Positions 25,162-33,830 of a DNA stretch of 64,000 nt are shown here, piece after piece. A model generated the notes under the pieces. The model saw nothing but the letters and a program-made list of their open reading frames with translations. It had not been told where the DNA came from and ran no database searches. Origin of the DNA: Bacteroidota bacterium (GTDB taxonomy: Bacteria; Bacteroidota; Bacteroidia; Palsa-948); NCBI GenBank assembly GCA_003164895.1, contig PLUL01000020.1, positions 60,698-124,697 on the forward strand, given 5' to 3'. A program made the translations under genes and the position numbers. Every line of letters begins with the position of its first letter. Position 1 is the first letter of the stretch.

Positions 25162-25925
25162 TGAAATTATTTTATCGTAAACTTGGTCAGGGAAAACCTC
25201 TTTTTATTCTGCACGGACTTTTTGGATTATCCGACAACTGGGCAACAGTCGGAAAAATGCTTGCCGAACATTTCGAATTTTATTTAATTGATTTGCGTAA
25301 TCACGGCAATTCTCCACACAGCAATGAGTGGACATATTCCGCTATGACGAATGACCTTTTAGAATTAATGGGGAACGAAAAGTTAGAGAAAATTATTTTA
25401 ATAGGACACTCTCTAGGCGGAAAAGTGACGATGCAATTTGCTTCCATGTATCCTGAGAAATTAGAAAAATTAATTGTGGTTGATATGGCACCAAAAGATT
25501 ATCCCGGAAATCAATTTGGTTTTATCGAGAAACTTCTTAAGCTAAATCTTGCGGAGATGCAATCAAGAAAAGAAGCAGAAATTCAACTGAATTCTATTAT
25601 TAAAGATTGGGCGACGGTTCAACTTCTGCTTAAAAATATTCAGTGGAATGAAGAAAATAAACTCGAATGGAAATTTAATTTGAAAGTGCTTGCCGAAAAT
25701 CAAAACAAGATCGGAGAAACTTTCAGCTTAAAAAATAAAATCGACACTCCTACTCTATTCATTCGCGGAGAAAGATCAAAATATATTTTGGATGAAGATA
25801 TTACCACGATTAAAAAAATATTCTCCAACTCAGAAATTAAAACCATTGAAGGTGCCGGGCATTGGGTTCATGCAGATAAACCGAAAGAGTTTGCGGAAAT
25901 AGTGAAAGTATTTATTAGTGCTTGA
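25161..25925 (+). CDS. alpha/beta-fold hydrolase (YbfF-like)
   Basis: A 254-residue esterase: HGLFGLSDNWATVGKMLAEHF oxyanion region, DLRNHGNSPHS, nucleophile in IGHSLGGKV (about residue 84), and catalytic His in GAGHWVHADKP. This is the YbfF/abhydrolase-11 pattern, with acyl-CoA or short-chain ester activity reported for relatives. Coupled to purE by a 1-nt overlap. Convergent, with abutting stop codons, with the ABC transporter. Confidence 0.88.
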   Translation: MKLFYRKLGQGKPLFILHGLFGLSDNWATVGKMLAEHFEFYLIDLRNHGNSPHSNEWTYSAMTNDLLELMGNEKLEKIILIGHSLGGKVTMQFASMYPEKLEKLIVVDMAPKDYPGNQFGFIEKLLKLNLAEMQSRKEAEIQLNSIIKDWATVQLLLKNIQWNEENKLEWKFNLKVLAENQNKIGETFSLKNKIDTPTLFIRGERSKYILDEDITTIKKIFSNSEIKTIEGAGHWVHADKPKEFAEIVKVFISA

Positions 25926-27767
25926 TTACACAAACACCTGCATATCATACAATTTCTTGTACGCTCCACCTTTAGCAAGCAAATCGTTGTGAGTGCCGCG
26001 CTCGGCAATTTCACCTTTTTGCAAAACAATTATTTCATCGGCATGTTGTATGGTGGAAAGGCGGTGAGCAATCACCACCGATGTCCTGCTCTTCATTAAA
26101 TTATTGAGTGCATCTTGCACCAAGCGTTCGGATTCACTATCGAGCGCAGAAGTGGCTTCATCTAAAATAAGTACCGGAGGATTTTTCAGCACCGCTCGTG
26201 CAATTGCAATTCGCTGTCGCTGTCCGCCAGAAAGTTTATTCCCGCGATCCCCAATGTTGGTTTGATATTTTTCAGGCATCTGAAGAATAAAGTCGTGAGC
26301 ATTTGCAATTTTAGCAGCAGAAATAACATCTTCTTCTTTCACATCCTGCAAGCCGAAAGCGATGTTATTAAAAACAGAATCATTGAACAAAATAGATTCC
26401 TGGGTAACAATACCCATTAAATTTCTCAGCGAAGTAATTTTCAGATCTTTCAACGGAATTCCGTCAATTAATATTTCTCCTTTATCCGGATCATAAAAAC
26501 GCGGAAGCATATCTGCCAGAGTGGATTTTCCTGAACCCGATTGTCCTACAAGCGCAATTATTTTTCCTTTCCCGATTTTCAAATCAATGTCTTTCAAAAC
26601 ATGCCCATTATCACCACGCGTATAGGAAAATGAAATATTCTGGAATTCAATTTCTTTTTCAAAAGTGGAAAGTACTTTGGGCGAAGCAATTTCTTTTATG
26701 TTTTCTTCCGCCTTAATGATTTTTTCAATCCGCTCTGCCGAAGCCATTCCGCGTTGAATGCTGTAATACGCCTGCGTGAGTTCTCTGGATGGAGCAATGA
26801 GCTGATAAAACACCGCGATGTACATAATGAAACCGGCAGCAGGAAGCGATTCATCCAGAACCATTTTTCCGCCAATGTAAACGAGCGTCATAAGTACACC
26901 TGCGCCAAGAAATTCGCTGAGCGGAGAAGAAAGATCCTGCTTGCGGTACATCCGCGTCATCGTTTGCGTATAAAATTTGTTTTCATCTGTAAATTTATTA
27001 TCCATGAATTTTTCTCCGTTAAAAGCTTTAATGATGCGAAGTCCGCCAAGCGTTTCTTCAATGATGGAGAAAAGCACGCCTAATCTTGTTTTGCTTTTCA
27101 CAGAGGTTCTGCGCAAACTTTTTGCAATTAATCCGATGAGCACGGCAGGAACTGGAATGAGAACCACCATCAGAAAAGTTAATTTTGGACTCATATAAAT
27201 CAGCGTACCTAGAAAAATAAGAATGGAAATCGGATTGCGGAAAAGCATTTCAAGCGATTGCATCACCGACCATTCGATTTCCTGAACATCAGTGGTCATT
27301 CGGGAAATTAAATCTCCTTTGCGTTCATTGGAATAATACGACAAAGGGAGAGCAAGGATCTTTTTGTACATCGCGTTTCGCAAGTCCATCACTACTCCAT
27401 TGCGGATAGTAGCTATGAAAAACATTCCGAAGTATCTGAAAATATTCTTCAGAAGGATAATGAGAACAACCAAAACGCAAATAAAAATAAGAGCTTGAAG
27501 TTTTCCATTCTGCAATATAATTTGCGAGAGATAATAATTAAAACTATCAACCACTGAATCGACCGAAAATTTTAATTCAGGAACTCCTTTTGCAAGGATA
27601 TTTTTGTATTCGTCCGCTTGTTTAAGAAAAAGTAAATTCAAACAAGGCGCGATCATTGTGAGAGAAAAAAGATTGAAAATCACGGACAGAATATTGAAAA
27701 GTACATTCAGAAATGCAGAATTCAGATAATTGCGGATATAACTTAGAATATGTAAAAACCTTTTCAT
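25926..27767 (-). CDS. MsbA-like lipid A/multidrug ABC exporter
   Basis: A 613-residue half-transporter: six-helix membrane domain (about 15-330) and ATPase domain (about 370-613) with Walker A VGQSGSGKS, Q-loop VTQES, signature LSGGQRQR, Walker B VLILDEATSALD and H-loop IAHRLST. Typical of MsbA-like homodimers that flip lipid A-core in the inner membrane, although drug export is not excluded. A TTG at 27773 opens the frame; ATG at 27767 (MKRFLHILSY) is preferred. Confidence 0.88.
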   Translation of the reverse strand: MKRFLHILSYIRNYLNSAFLNVLFNILSVIFNLFSLTMIAPCLNLLFLKQADEYKNILAKGVPELKFSVDSVVDSFNYYLSQIILQNGKLQALIFICVLVVLIILLKNIFRYFGMFFIATIRNGVVMDLRNAMYKKILALPLSYYSNERKGDLISRMTTDVQEIEWSVMQSLEMLFRNPISILIFLGTLIYMSPKLTFLMVVLIPVPAVLIGLIAKSLRRTSVKSKTRLGVLFSIIEETLGGLRIIKAFNGEKFMDNKFTDENKFYTQTMTRMYRKQDLSSPLSEFLGAGVLMTLVYIGGKMVLDESLPAAGFIMYIAVFYQLIAPSRELTQAYYSIQRGMASAERIEKIIKAEENIKEIASPKVLSTFEKEIEFQNISFSYTRGDNGHVLKDIDLKIGKGKIIALVGQSGSGKSTLADMLPRFYDPDKGEILIDGIPLKDLKITSLRNLMGIVTQESILFNDSVFNNIAFGLQDVKEEDVISAAKIANAHDFILQMPEKYQTNIGDRGNKLSGGQRQRIAIARAVLKNPPVLILDEATSALDSESERLVQDALNNLMKSRTSVVIAHRLSTIQHADEIIVLQKGEIAERGTHNDLLAKGGAYKKLYDMQVFV

Positions 27768-27854
27768 CGTCAAATCTTAATAACTGCGAAGATACAAATT
27801 ACGAAACGCTGAAATACTTGTATTCGTATATTTGTAAAAAATTAGATTCACCCG

Positions 27855-28262
27855 ATGTCAACGATCCGACAAAGTAAAGTAGCACGTGTCATTCAAAAAG
27901 ATGTGGCAGATATTTTCCAGAAGGAAATGAAAAATGCTTTTGGCTCCGGATTGATTTCTGTAACACATGTGTTTATGAGTCCGGATCTTTCATTTGCAAA
28001 AATTTATTTGAGTTTGTTTGGAGTTCAGGATAAAGAAAAAATGCTGAAAGGAATTAGATTTGAAGTAAAAGAAATAAGAAGACTTCTTGGAATGAAAATT
28101 AAACAACAGCTTCGTATTGTTCCTGAGATCGCGTTCTTTCTGGATGAATCGGCAGATTATGCGGATAAAATGGAAAAAGTTTTCAGCACGATCACTATCA
28201 CTCCTGCTGAACCAGAGAAAAAACCTGAAGTAAAACCCAAAAGAAAAAAGAAAGAAGAATAA
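27855..28262 (+). CDS. rbfA: ribosome-binding factor A
   Basis: A 135-residue KH-type protein: TIRQSKVARVIQKDVADIFQKEM at the N-terminus, VTHVFMSPDLSFAKIYLS and ELRIVPEIAFFLDES-like segments, as in RbfA, with a Lys/Glu-rich tail of about 25 residues. It aids 16S rRNA 5' maturation and cold adaptation. A -7-like TATATTTG (27827-27834) precedes it. Followed closely by a methyltransferase gene and a LolC/E-type permease; rbfA next to that permease is a familiar Bacteroidota order. Confidence 0.92.
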   Translation: MSTIRQSKVARVIQKDVADIFQKEMKNAFGSGLISVTHVFMSPDLSFAKIYLSLFGVQDKEKMLKGIRFEVKEIRRLLGMKIKQQLRIVPEIAFFLDESADYADKMEKVFSTITITPAEPEKKPEVKPKRKKKEE

Positions 28263-28288
28263 TTTTTTTCAAAACTGAAATTTACTGA

Positions 28289-29098
28289 ATGGAATACGAC
28301 CCGATAAAACGCTCCCTTGGAAATGTCTTCAACAAATCTCCTTTTTCAAGGAAGACGTTTTATCATTTGCTTGACCTTTTACTGCTACGTTCCTGGCATG
28401 TGCATAAAGAAATCAATCACATGTCCAATGAACTTTCAAAAGAAGGAATAAATATTCTGGACGCGGGAGCCGGTTTTGGGCAGTACAGTTACTGGCTGTC
28501 TGGAAAATTTCCTAAAGCACAAATTCTTTCTGTAGATGTAAAGGATGAGCAGGTTGCCGATTGCAATAACTTCTTTCAATCCATTGGAAGAAAGAACGTA
28601 AAGTTTGAAGTTGGTGATCTTACCAAATTTGTTCGTGAAAATAATTTTGATCTTGCTTTATCAGTAGATGTAATGGAACACATTCTGGAAGATGTCTCCG
28701 TTTTCAAGAACATTCATGCATCACTTAAAAAAGGCGGAATGCTCCTCATTTCCACTCCATCAGACCAAGGCGGCAGCGATGTGCATGAAGACAACGAAGG
28801 TTCTTTCATTGGCGAACATGTTCGTGATGGTTACAACATTAAAGACATCGAGGACAAATTAAAGCTGTCAGGATTTTCAAAAGTAGAACCGCGCTATGCT
28901 TATGGAACTCCCGGGAAAATTTCGTGGAGATTATCAATGAAATATCCGATGCAGATGCTAAGCACTTCAAAATTATTTTTTATTATTCTTCCGTTCTACT
29001 ATGTGATTGCTTACCCCATTTCTTTTGTGTTGAATTATTTTGATACAAATACAAGTCACAAAACAGGAACTGGGTTGATTGTAAAAGCTTATAAATAA
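28289..29098 (+). CDS. class I SAM-dependent methyltransferase
   Basis: A 269-residue protein with motif I NILDAGAGFGQYSYWL, post-I VDVKDEQ, motif II-III LALSVDVMEHILED and KKGGMLLISTPSD. A UbiE/methyltransferase-11 type. The C-terminal part has a hydrophobic segment (IILPFYYVIAYPISFVL, about 228-245) that may bind the membrane. The substrate is unknown. It lies between rbfA and the permease, all on the plus strand. Confidence 0.85.
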   Translation: MEYDPIKRSLGNVFNKSPFSRKTFYHLLDLLLLRSWHVHKEINHMSNELSKEGINILDAGAGFGQYSYWLSGKFPKAQILSVDVKDEQVADCNNFFQSIGRKNVKFEVGDLTKFVRENNFDLALSVDVMEHILEDVSVFKNIHASLKKGGMLLISTPSDQGGSDVHEDNEGSFIGEHVRDGYNIKDIEDKLKLSGFSKVEPRYAYGTPGKISWRLSMKYPMQMLSTSKLFFIILPFYYVIAYPISFVLNYFDTNTSHKTGTGLIVKAYK

Positions 29099-29113
29099 TT
29101 CGATAATTTCAAA

Positions 29114-30319
29114 TTGAACTTATCTCTCTTCATAGCCAAACGCTATCTTATCAGCAAAAAATCGCATAATGCGATAAACATAATTACATTTATTTCTGTA
29201 GCGGGTGTTTGCATCGGCACGATGGCACTGATCATTGTACTTTCTGCTTTCAATGGAATTTCTGATCTTGTTTTCGGACTTTACAATACGTTTGATCCGG
29301 ATATAAAAATCACTCCAAAAGAAGGTAAGACATTTATTCCCATTTCTTCTTTTGAGAAAATAAAAAAGATGGATGGCGTTGCATATTACACCGAAGTGCT
29401 TCAGGAAAATGCGCTGCTGAAATATAACGACAAGCAAGTGATCGCCACTATCAAAGGTGTGAGTGATGACTTTGTAAAGATGACGCGGATTGACACAGTC
29501 GTACGTGAAGGAGAATTTATTTTAAAGCATGACAGCATTGATTATTCCGTTCTCGGATATGGAATTGCCAGACGCTTGAATATTTCCCTCACCGATTTCA
29601 TGCATCCGCTGGAAATTTATGTTCCAAAAAGAGGAAATCAATCTTATCTGAATCCCGAAGATGCATTTCTCATCCGCAGCGTTGAAGTGTCAGGGATTTT
29701 TTCTTTGAACGATGATTTTGATTATAGATATGCGCTTATTCCTCTTTCTCTTGCCAGAGAATTACTGAACAGAAAAAATGAACTCAGCGCAATTGAATTA
29801 GGAATTAAACCGGACGCAGATAAAGGAAAAGTTCAAAAGGAAATAAAAGAAATACTGGGAAACAGGTTCGATATAAAATCCCGCTATCAGCAAAATGAAG
29901 TACTATTTAAAACCATTAACTCGGAAAAATGGTGGACGTTTCTCATCCTTGCTTTCATTCTAGTAATTGCTACTTTCAATGTGATTGGTTCACTTACAAT
30001 GCTGATAATTGAAAAGAAAAAAGATATTCAAACGCTGATGTTCCTTGGTGCGGACAAATACCTGATACGGAATATTTTTATGCGCGAAGGTTTGATGATC
30101 ACGCTCACCGGAGCTTTCAGCGGACTTTTACTTGGGCTGCTTGTTTGCTGGATACAGTTAAAATTCAAACTTGTTCCTTTCAGCGAGGGATTTGTGGTGG
30201 ATTCTTATCCGATAAAAATAATACCGATGGATTTAGCAATGGTATTTTCCACTGTGCTACTGATAGGATTTTTTGCTGCGTGGTATCCGGTGAGGATATT
30301 TACGAGAAGGTTTAGTTAA
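29114..30319 (+). CDS. ABC transporter permease of the LolC/LolE/MacB type
   Basis: A 401-residue protein: one N-terminal helix (about 20-45), a periplasmic domain (about 50-265) and three C-terminal helices (about 270-395). MNLSLFIAKRYLISKKSHNAI and IEKKKDIQTLMFLGAD fit LolC/E, which extracts lipoproteins for outer membrane delivery. Start is a TTG at 29114; the preceding in-frame stop is that of the methyltransferase at 29096-29098 and there is no ATG between, so the rare start is forced. Confidence 0.87.
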   Translation: MNLSLFIAKRYLISKKSHNAINIITFISVAGVCIGTMALIIVLSAFNGISDLVFGLYNTFDPDIKITPKEGKTFIPISSFEKIKKMDGVAYYTEVLQENALLKYNDKQVIATIKGVSDDFVKMTRIDTVVREGEFILKHDSIDYSVLGYGIARRLNISLTDFMHPLEIYVPKRGNQSYLNPEDAFLIRSVEVSGIFSLNDDFDYRYALIPLSLARELLNRKNELSAIELGIKPDADKGKVQKEIKEILGNRFDIKSRYQQNEVLFKTINSEKWWTFLILAFILVIATFNVIGSLTMLIIEKKKDIQTLMFLGADKYLIRNIFMREGLMITLTGAFSGLLLGLLVCWIQLKFKLVPFSEGFVVDSYPIKIIPMDLAMVFSTVLLIGFFAAWYPVRIFTRRFS

Positions 30320-30356
30320 GAAAAATAGAATATTTCCACATGAACAACCTTGCTTC

Positions 30357-31391
30357 TCACTTACTCAAATAATGATCGTTCTGAAAAACAATTCCTGACT
30401 GAGCCACCATTACTCCCAGATAATTAATTCTTACTTGCTCCAGTAAAGCAATAATTTCATCCAGTGAAAAAGAAGTAACTAATTTCATTCTTGTTTCTTT
30501 GAAATTAGGAAGTCCTTTAAAATAATTGGAGTAATGACTTCTCATCTCCACAATGCCGGTCTTTTCGCCTTTCCATTCAAGAGATTTTCTCAGGTGAGCA
30601 AGAGCGGTGTCCACGCGTTCATCAATAGTAGGTTTTTCTCTGTGCATTCCAGTTGCCATAAAATGTTTTATCTCGCGGAATATCCACGGATAACCAATGG
30701 CAGCACGACCGATCATCACTCCATCCACACCGTGTTTGTTTTTCATTTCAATGGCAAACTCGGGTGAAACAACATCTCCATTTCCGAAGATAGGGATCTT
30801 CATTCGCGGATTATTTTTTATCGCACCGATCAATGTCCAATCTGCCGGACCTTTGTACATCTGTTTTCTTGTTCTTCCATGAACAGTAAGCGCCTGTATA
30901 CCGATATCCTGCAAACGTTCAGCCACTTCAACAATATTCTTTGTAGAATCATCCCAACCCAATCTTGTTTTGACAGTGACGGGAAGTTTTGTGCTCTTCA
31001 CCACTTCTTGGGTGATGCGAACCATTTTATCCACGTCCTGAAGAAGACCAGCACCTGCGCCATTGCAGGCAACACCTTTCACCGGACAACCGTAATTAAT
31101 ATCTATAATATCTGGATTGGATGCTTCAATAATTTCAGCAGCTTCTTTCATGGAATCAATATTGCCACCGTAAAACTGAATTCCGATTGGGCGTTCGTAA
31201 TCAAAGATGTCGAGCTTCTTCACACTCTTTCTTGCATCGCGGATAAGTCCTTCGGAAGAAATAAATTCGGTGTACATCATATCCGCTCCGTTCTGTTTGC
31301 ACACAAAACGAAACGGAGGATCGCTCACATCCTCCATAGGTGCAAGAAGCAGAGGAAATTCACTGAGTTCTATGTTGCCGATCTTTACCAA
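30357..31391 (-). CDS. tRNA-dihydrouridine synthase (DusB-like)
   Basis: A 344-residue FMN TIM-barrel enzyme: LLAPMEDVSDPPFR, IDINYGCPVKGVACNGAGAGLL with the catalytic Cys, VTVKTRLGWDDS, ALTVHGRTRKQMY and GNGDV...GVMIGRAAIGYPW. Reduces uridine to dihydrouridine in tRNA. Start appears to be TTG at 31391, as no in-frame ATG precedes the conserved N-terminus. Stand-alone gene with both neighbours on the other strand. Confidence 0.9.
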   Translation of the reverse strand: MVKIGNIELSEFPLLLAPMEDVSDPPFRFVCKQNGADMMYTEFISSEGLIRDARKSVKKLDIFDYERPIGIQFYGGNIDSMKEAAEIIEASNPDIIDINYGCPVKGVACNGAGAGLLQDVDKMVRITQEVVKSTKLPVTVKTRLGWDDSTKNIVEVAERLQDIGIQALTVHGRTRKQMYKGPADWTLIGAIKNNPRMKIPIFGNGDVVSPEFAIEMKNKHGVDGVMIGRAAIGYPWIFREIKHFMATGMHREKPTIDERVDTALAHLRKSLEWKGEKTGIVEMRSHYSNYFKGLPNFKETRMKLVTSFSLDEIIALLEQVRINYLGVMVAQSGIVFQNDHYLSK

Positions 31392-31472
31392 GTTTTGTTA
31401 AATATTATTAAGCCAATTAAGATGCTGTAAATTGTTTTATGTTTGTTGAACCAAGTACAAAAATACAAACAA

Positions 31473-32399
31473 ATGTCTATTCAATCCATTGTTCAGCAAT
31501 ATCATCCTTCAAAAAAACTACTTCTTCTCATAGGATTATTTCTTGTTTGGCTTGGGGTAGCATCGATTGTTCAGGTACTTATCATTCTTCCCTTTACAGA
31601 TTTGAAATCAATAAGCAATTTGGATTTTACCAATCCCAAAATCATAAATGCAATGAAAATGGGTCAGGCGGTAAGTGCCATTCTTGCGTTCATTGTTCCA
31701 ACAATGCTTTTCGCGTATATGTCGTCCGAGAAAAAATTTGCTTATCTAAAACTTAACAACGGGTTCAGCATGATACTTGGGCTCGCAACAGTTATTCTTG
31801 TCTTTGCTGCTATGCCTGTTATCAACTGGACTGGTGAACTAAACAGTCATCTCACGCTGCCAAGTTTCATGTCGGGATTGGAGAACTGGATAAAATCAAG
31901 TGAAGAAAGCGCAAAGAAAATAATGGATACCTTTTTACAAATGAATGGGATCACCGACCTGATTGTTAACATAATCATCATCGCATTGCTTGCAGCGGTT
32001 GGAGAAGAATTACTTTTTCGCGGATGCATGCAAAATGTTTTTCTTGAATGGACAAAGAACAAACACATTGCTGTTTGGATAACTGCAATACTTTTCAGCG
32101 CGCTTCATGCACAGTTCTATGGATTTCTTCCACGCATGTTGCTTGGAGTAGTTCTCGGATACTTATATATATGGAGCGGTTCGCTGTGGCTTTCCATGCT
32201 GTTTCATTTTTTAAATAACGGAATGGCAGTGTTTATTTCTTATCTCATTGGAAAAGGAAGCATTTCCGAAAAAGCAGAAACAATTGGAAGCGGTGATACG
32301 CCAATTTACTTTGTTGCGCTGAGTGTGGTGATTTGCGCGGGACTGATGTATGTGATATATAAGAATAGAAAAACGGAGCCATTAGCCATTAGCCATTAG
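31473..32399 (+). CDS. CPBP-family intramembrane metalloprotease
   Basis: About 308 residues with eight hydrophobic segments and the CPBP/Abi motifs: VGEELLFRGCMQ (EExxxR, about residue 180), ILFSALHAQFYGFLP (FxxxH) and SGSLWLSMLFHFLNNG (HxxxN/D). A TTG at 31443 opens the frame; ATG at 31473 (MSIQSIVQQYH) is preferred. The last residues (PLAISH) and the stop codon are supplied by a heptanucleotide repeat, so the original C-terminus has probably been altered. Role in membrane protein processing is inferred. Confidence 0.85.
   Translation: MSIQSIVQQYHPSKKLLLLIGLFLVWLGVASIVQVLIILPFTDLKSISNLDFTNPKIINAMKMGQAVSAILAFIVPTMLFAYMSSEKKFAYLKLNNGFSMILGLATVILVFAAMPVINWTGELNSHLTLPSFMSGLENWIKSSEESAKKIMDTFLQMNGITDLIVNIIIIALLAAVGEELLFRGCMQNVFLEWTKNKHIAVWITAILFSALHAQFYGFLPRMLLGVVLGYLYIWSGSLWLSMLFHFLNNGMAVFISYLIGKGSISEKAETIGSGDTPIYFVALSVVICAGLMYVIYKNRKTEPLAISH
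32379..32399. repeat. heptanucleotide tandem repeat CCATTAG x3 at convergent gene ends
   Basis: Three perfect CCATTAG units. The plus-strand CPBP gene ends in the third unit (TAG 32397-32399) and the minus-strand YqeY gene ends in the second (TAA, complement of 32389-32391). Both genes therefore take their stop codon from the repeat and overlap by 11 nt. Confidence 0.88.
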
Positions 32400-32835
32400 T
32401 CAAAAGTTTTTTTACCAACTCCGAAATTATTTTTCCATCTGCTTTTCCTGCCAGTTGTTTGGTGGCAACGCCCATTACTTTTCCCATATCGGCAGGGGTT
32501 TTTGCACCTACCTGAGTAATTATTTGTTGAACGATTGTTTTTATCTCGTCTTCCGACATTTGCTTTGGAAGATATTGTTCTATCACCGAGATCTGCAGCA
32601 GTTCCACATCGGCAAGGTCTTTACGTCCCTGCTGCTGGTAAATATCTGCCGACTCTTTGCGCTGCTTCACCATTTTCTGCATGGCTTTTATCTCTTCTTC
32701 AGGAGTGACAGGTTTGCCCGATGATTTAAGAAGCAACAATGCTGATTTTATCCCGCGAACTGCTTCTAATTTGCCCTGATCTTTTGCGAGCATGGCAGTT
32801 TTAATATCTGCGTTTATTTTTTCTTCGAGTGACAT
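32389..32835 (-). CDS. GatB/YqeY-domain protein
   Basis: A 148-residue all-helical protein: MSLEEKINADIKTAMLAKDQGKLEAVRGIKSAL at the start, QMSEDEIKTIVQQII and MGKVMGVATKQLAGKADGKIISELVKKLL at the end, the full YqeY pattern. Related to the tail domain of GatB and possibly tRNA-binding; function not established. The stop lies in a heptamer repeat. Confidence 0.9.
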   Translation of the reverse strand: MSLEEKINADIKTAMLAKDQGKLEAVRGIKSALLLLKSSGKPVTPEEEIKAMQKMVKQRKESADIYQQQGRKDLADVELLQISVIEQYLPKQMSEDEIKTIVQQIITQVGAKTPADMGKVMGVATKQLAGKADGKIISELVKKLLTNG

Positions 32836-32928
32836 GGTAGTATGAATTACAAGTTTTGACGAAGTTAGTAATTTATAATTTCACTTTGTAAGTGGTACCG
32901 AATAATCCAATGATCGTGCTTACGGAAA

Positions 32929-33510
32929 TCACTTAGCTATAATTGACCACGCTTCCTTAGTGCTTAAATTTGAATGACCGTTCATCTTTAGGTATAAGAA
33001 CAATTCCATTCTATAAGCCGTCAACCATTTAATGGGTGCGTTTATAATTGCCGTCCCTAAAGTCATTTTTTCTTTTGTTGGCAGTTCAATTTCTTTATGC
33101 AGTAAATCGTCTTCCGTTATTTCGTTCATGTATTCCTGAATAAAATTCCATTGTTCATCTAATCGCGCAGGAAAATTTTGCAGCGTAAGAGTGCTGCGGT
33201 ATTCTTTTATTTTCTCCCTTAGTTCCGGAGTCATGTCGTTCTTAATGAACCATCGCAGCATCGTTGAGCCAACGCCCGACAAATACTGCATCAATTCGTA
33301 TGTGGAACGCACATTTGCAACCGGACGATATTGCAGATCCTTTTCCTCGATGAATGGCACTAATTGTTTTATCAGATCAATTTCTCTTTTTAAGTTTTGT
33401 AATAAATGTTCTTGTACATACAATTTGTTTGGGGATTTAGTTTTAATGAAAGCTAATGTACTCTTATTTTTTCTGCAGGGAAGATAATATAATACTTGCA
33501 GATTATCCAA
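32929..33510 (-). CDS. DinB-like four-helix protein
   Basis: Up to 193 residues, mainly helical: LLQNLKREIDLIKQL, ANVRSTYELMQYLSG, LDEQWNFIQEYMNEI, PIKWLTAYRMELFLYLK, which fits the DinB/YfiT metal-binding bundle in layout, though the usual three His ligands are not evident. Only TTG starts are available: 33510, or 33423, which would remove the first 29 residues that look unlike the family. I favour 33423. No function can be given. Confidence 0.55.
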   Translation of the reverse strand: MDNLQVLYYLPCRKNKSTLAFIKTKSPNKLYVQEHLLQNLKREIDLIKQLVPFIEEKDLQYRPVANVRSTYELMQYLSGVGSTMLRWFIKNDMTPELREKIKEYRSTLTLQNFPARLDEQWNFIQEYMNEITEDDLLHKEIELPTKEKMTLGTAIINAPIKWLTAYRMELFLYLKMNGHSNLSTKEAWSIIAK

Positions 33511-33830
33511 GAGAGTATATTTCTTACCACAAATTTTTAATGTGAATTTGTGCGATAATTTTTTTGATGTTACCGTTTTTTCTCTACGTAATTAATCTAC
33601 CTACACAATAATAATTTTCAGATGACGTAAACTTAGCTTCGTAAAATTTTAATTACTATTTATTTGCCTAAACCAAACATGATTTTCGTCATACTTTCTT
33701 TAGTTACATAAAGATACTTTTATCACTGTTGCAAATAGGCATATTCCTTAAATGAGGTGATGAATATCAAAATAGCAATACAATAAGTCCAAAAGCTAAG
33801 GCGAATTTTATTCATCAATAATTTTTGACA
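33511..33830. other. 320-bp intergenic region upstream of the catabolic operon
   Basis: Non-coding and AT-rich, between the minus-strand DinB-like gene and the first operon gene. It must hold the operon promoter, but I find no full TTTG-N19-TAnnTTTG; TAGCTTCG (33634-33641) and TACTTTCT (33692-33699) are only partial -7 boxes. TATTTGC (33661-33667) and GCAAATA (33731-33737) form a widely spaced inverted repeat that could be an operator half-site pair (weak). I see no cobalamin riboswitch box. A 63-codon minus-strand frame here is probably chance. Confidence 0.4.

Noticed and set aside
33511..33830. Cobalamin riboswitch ahead of the operon containing a B12 enzyme
   Set aside because: I could not find a B12-box-like sequence or a convincing fold by eye.
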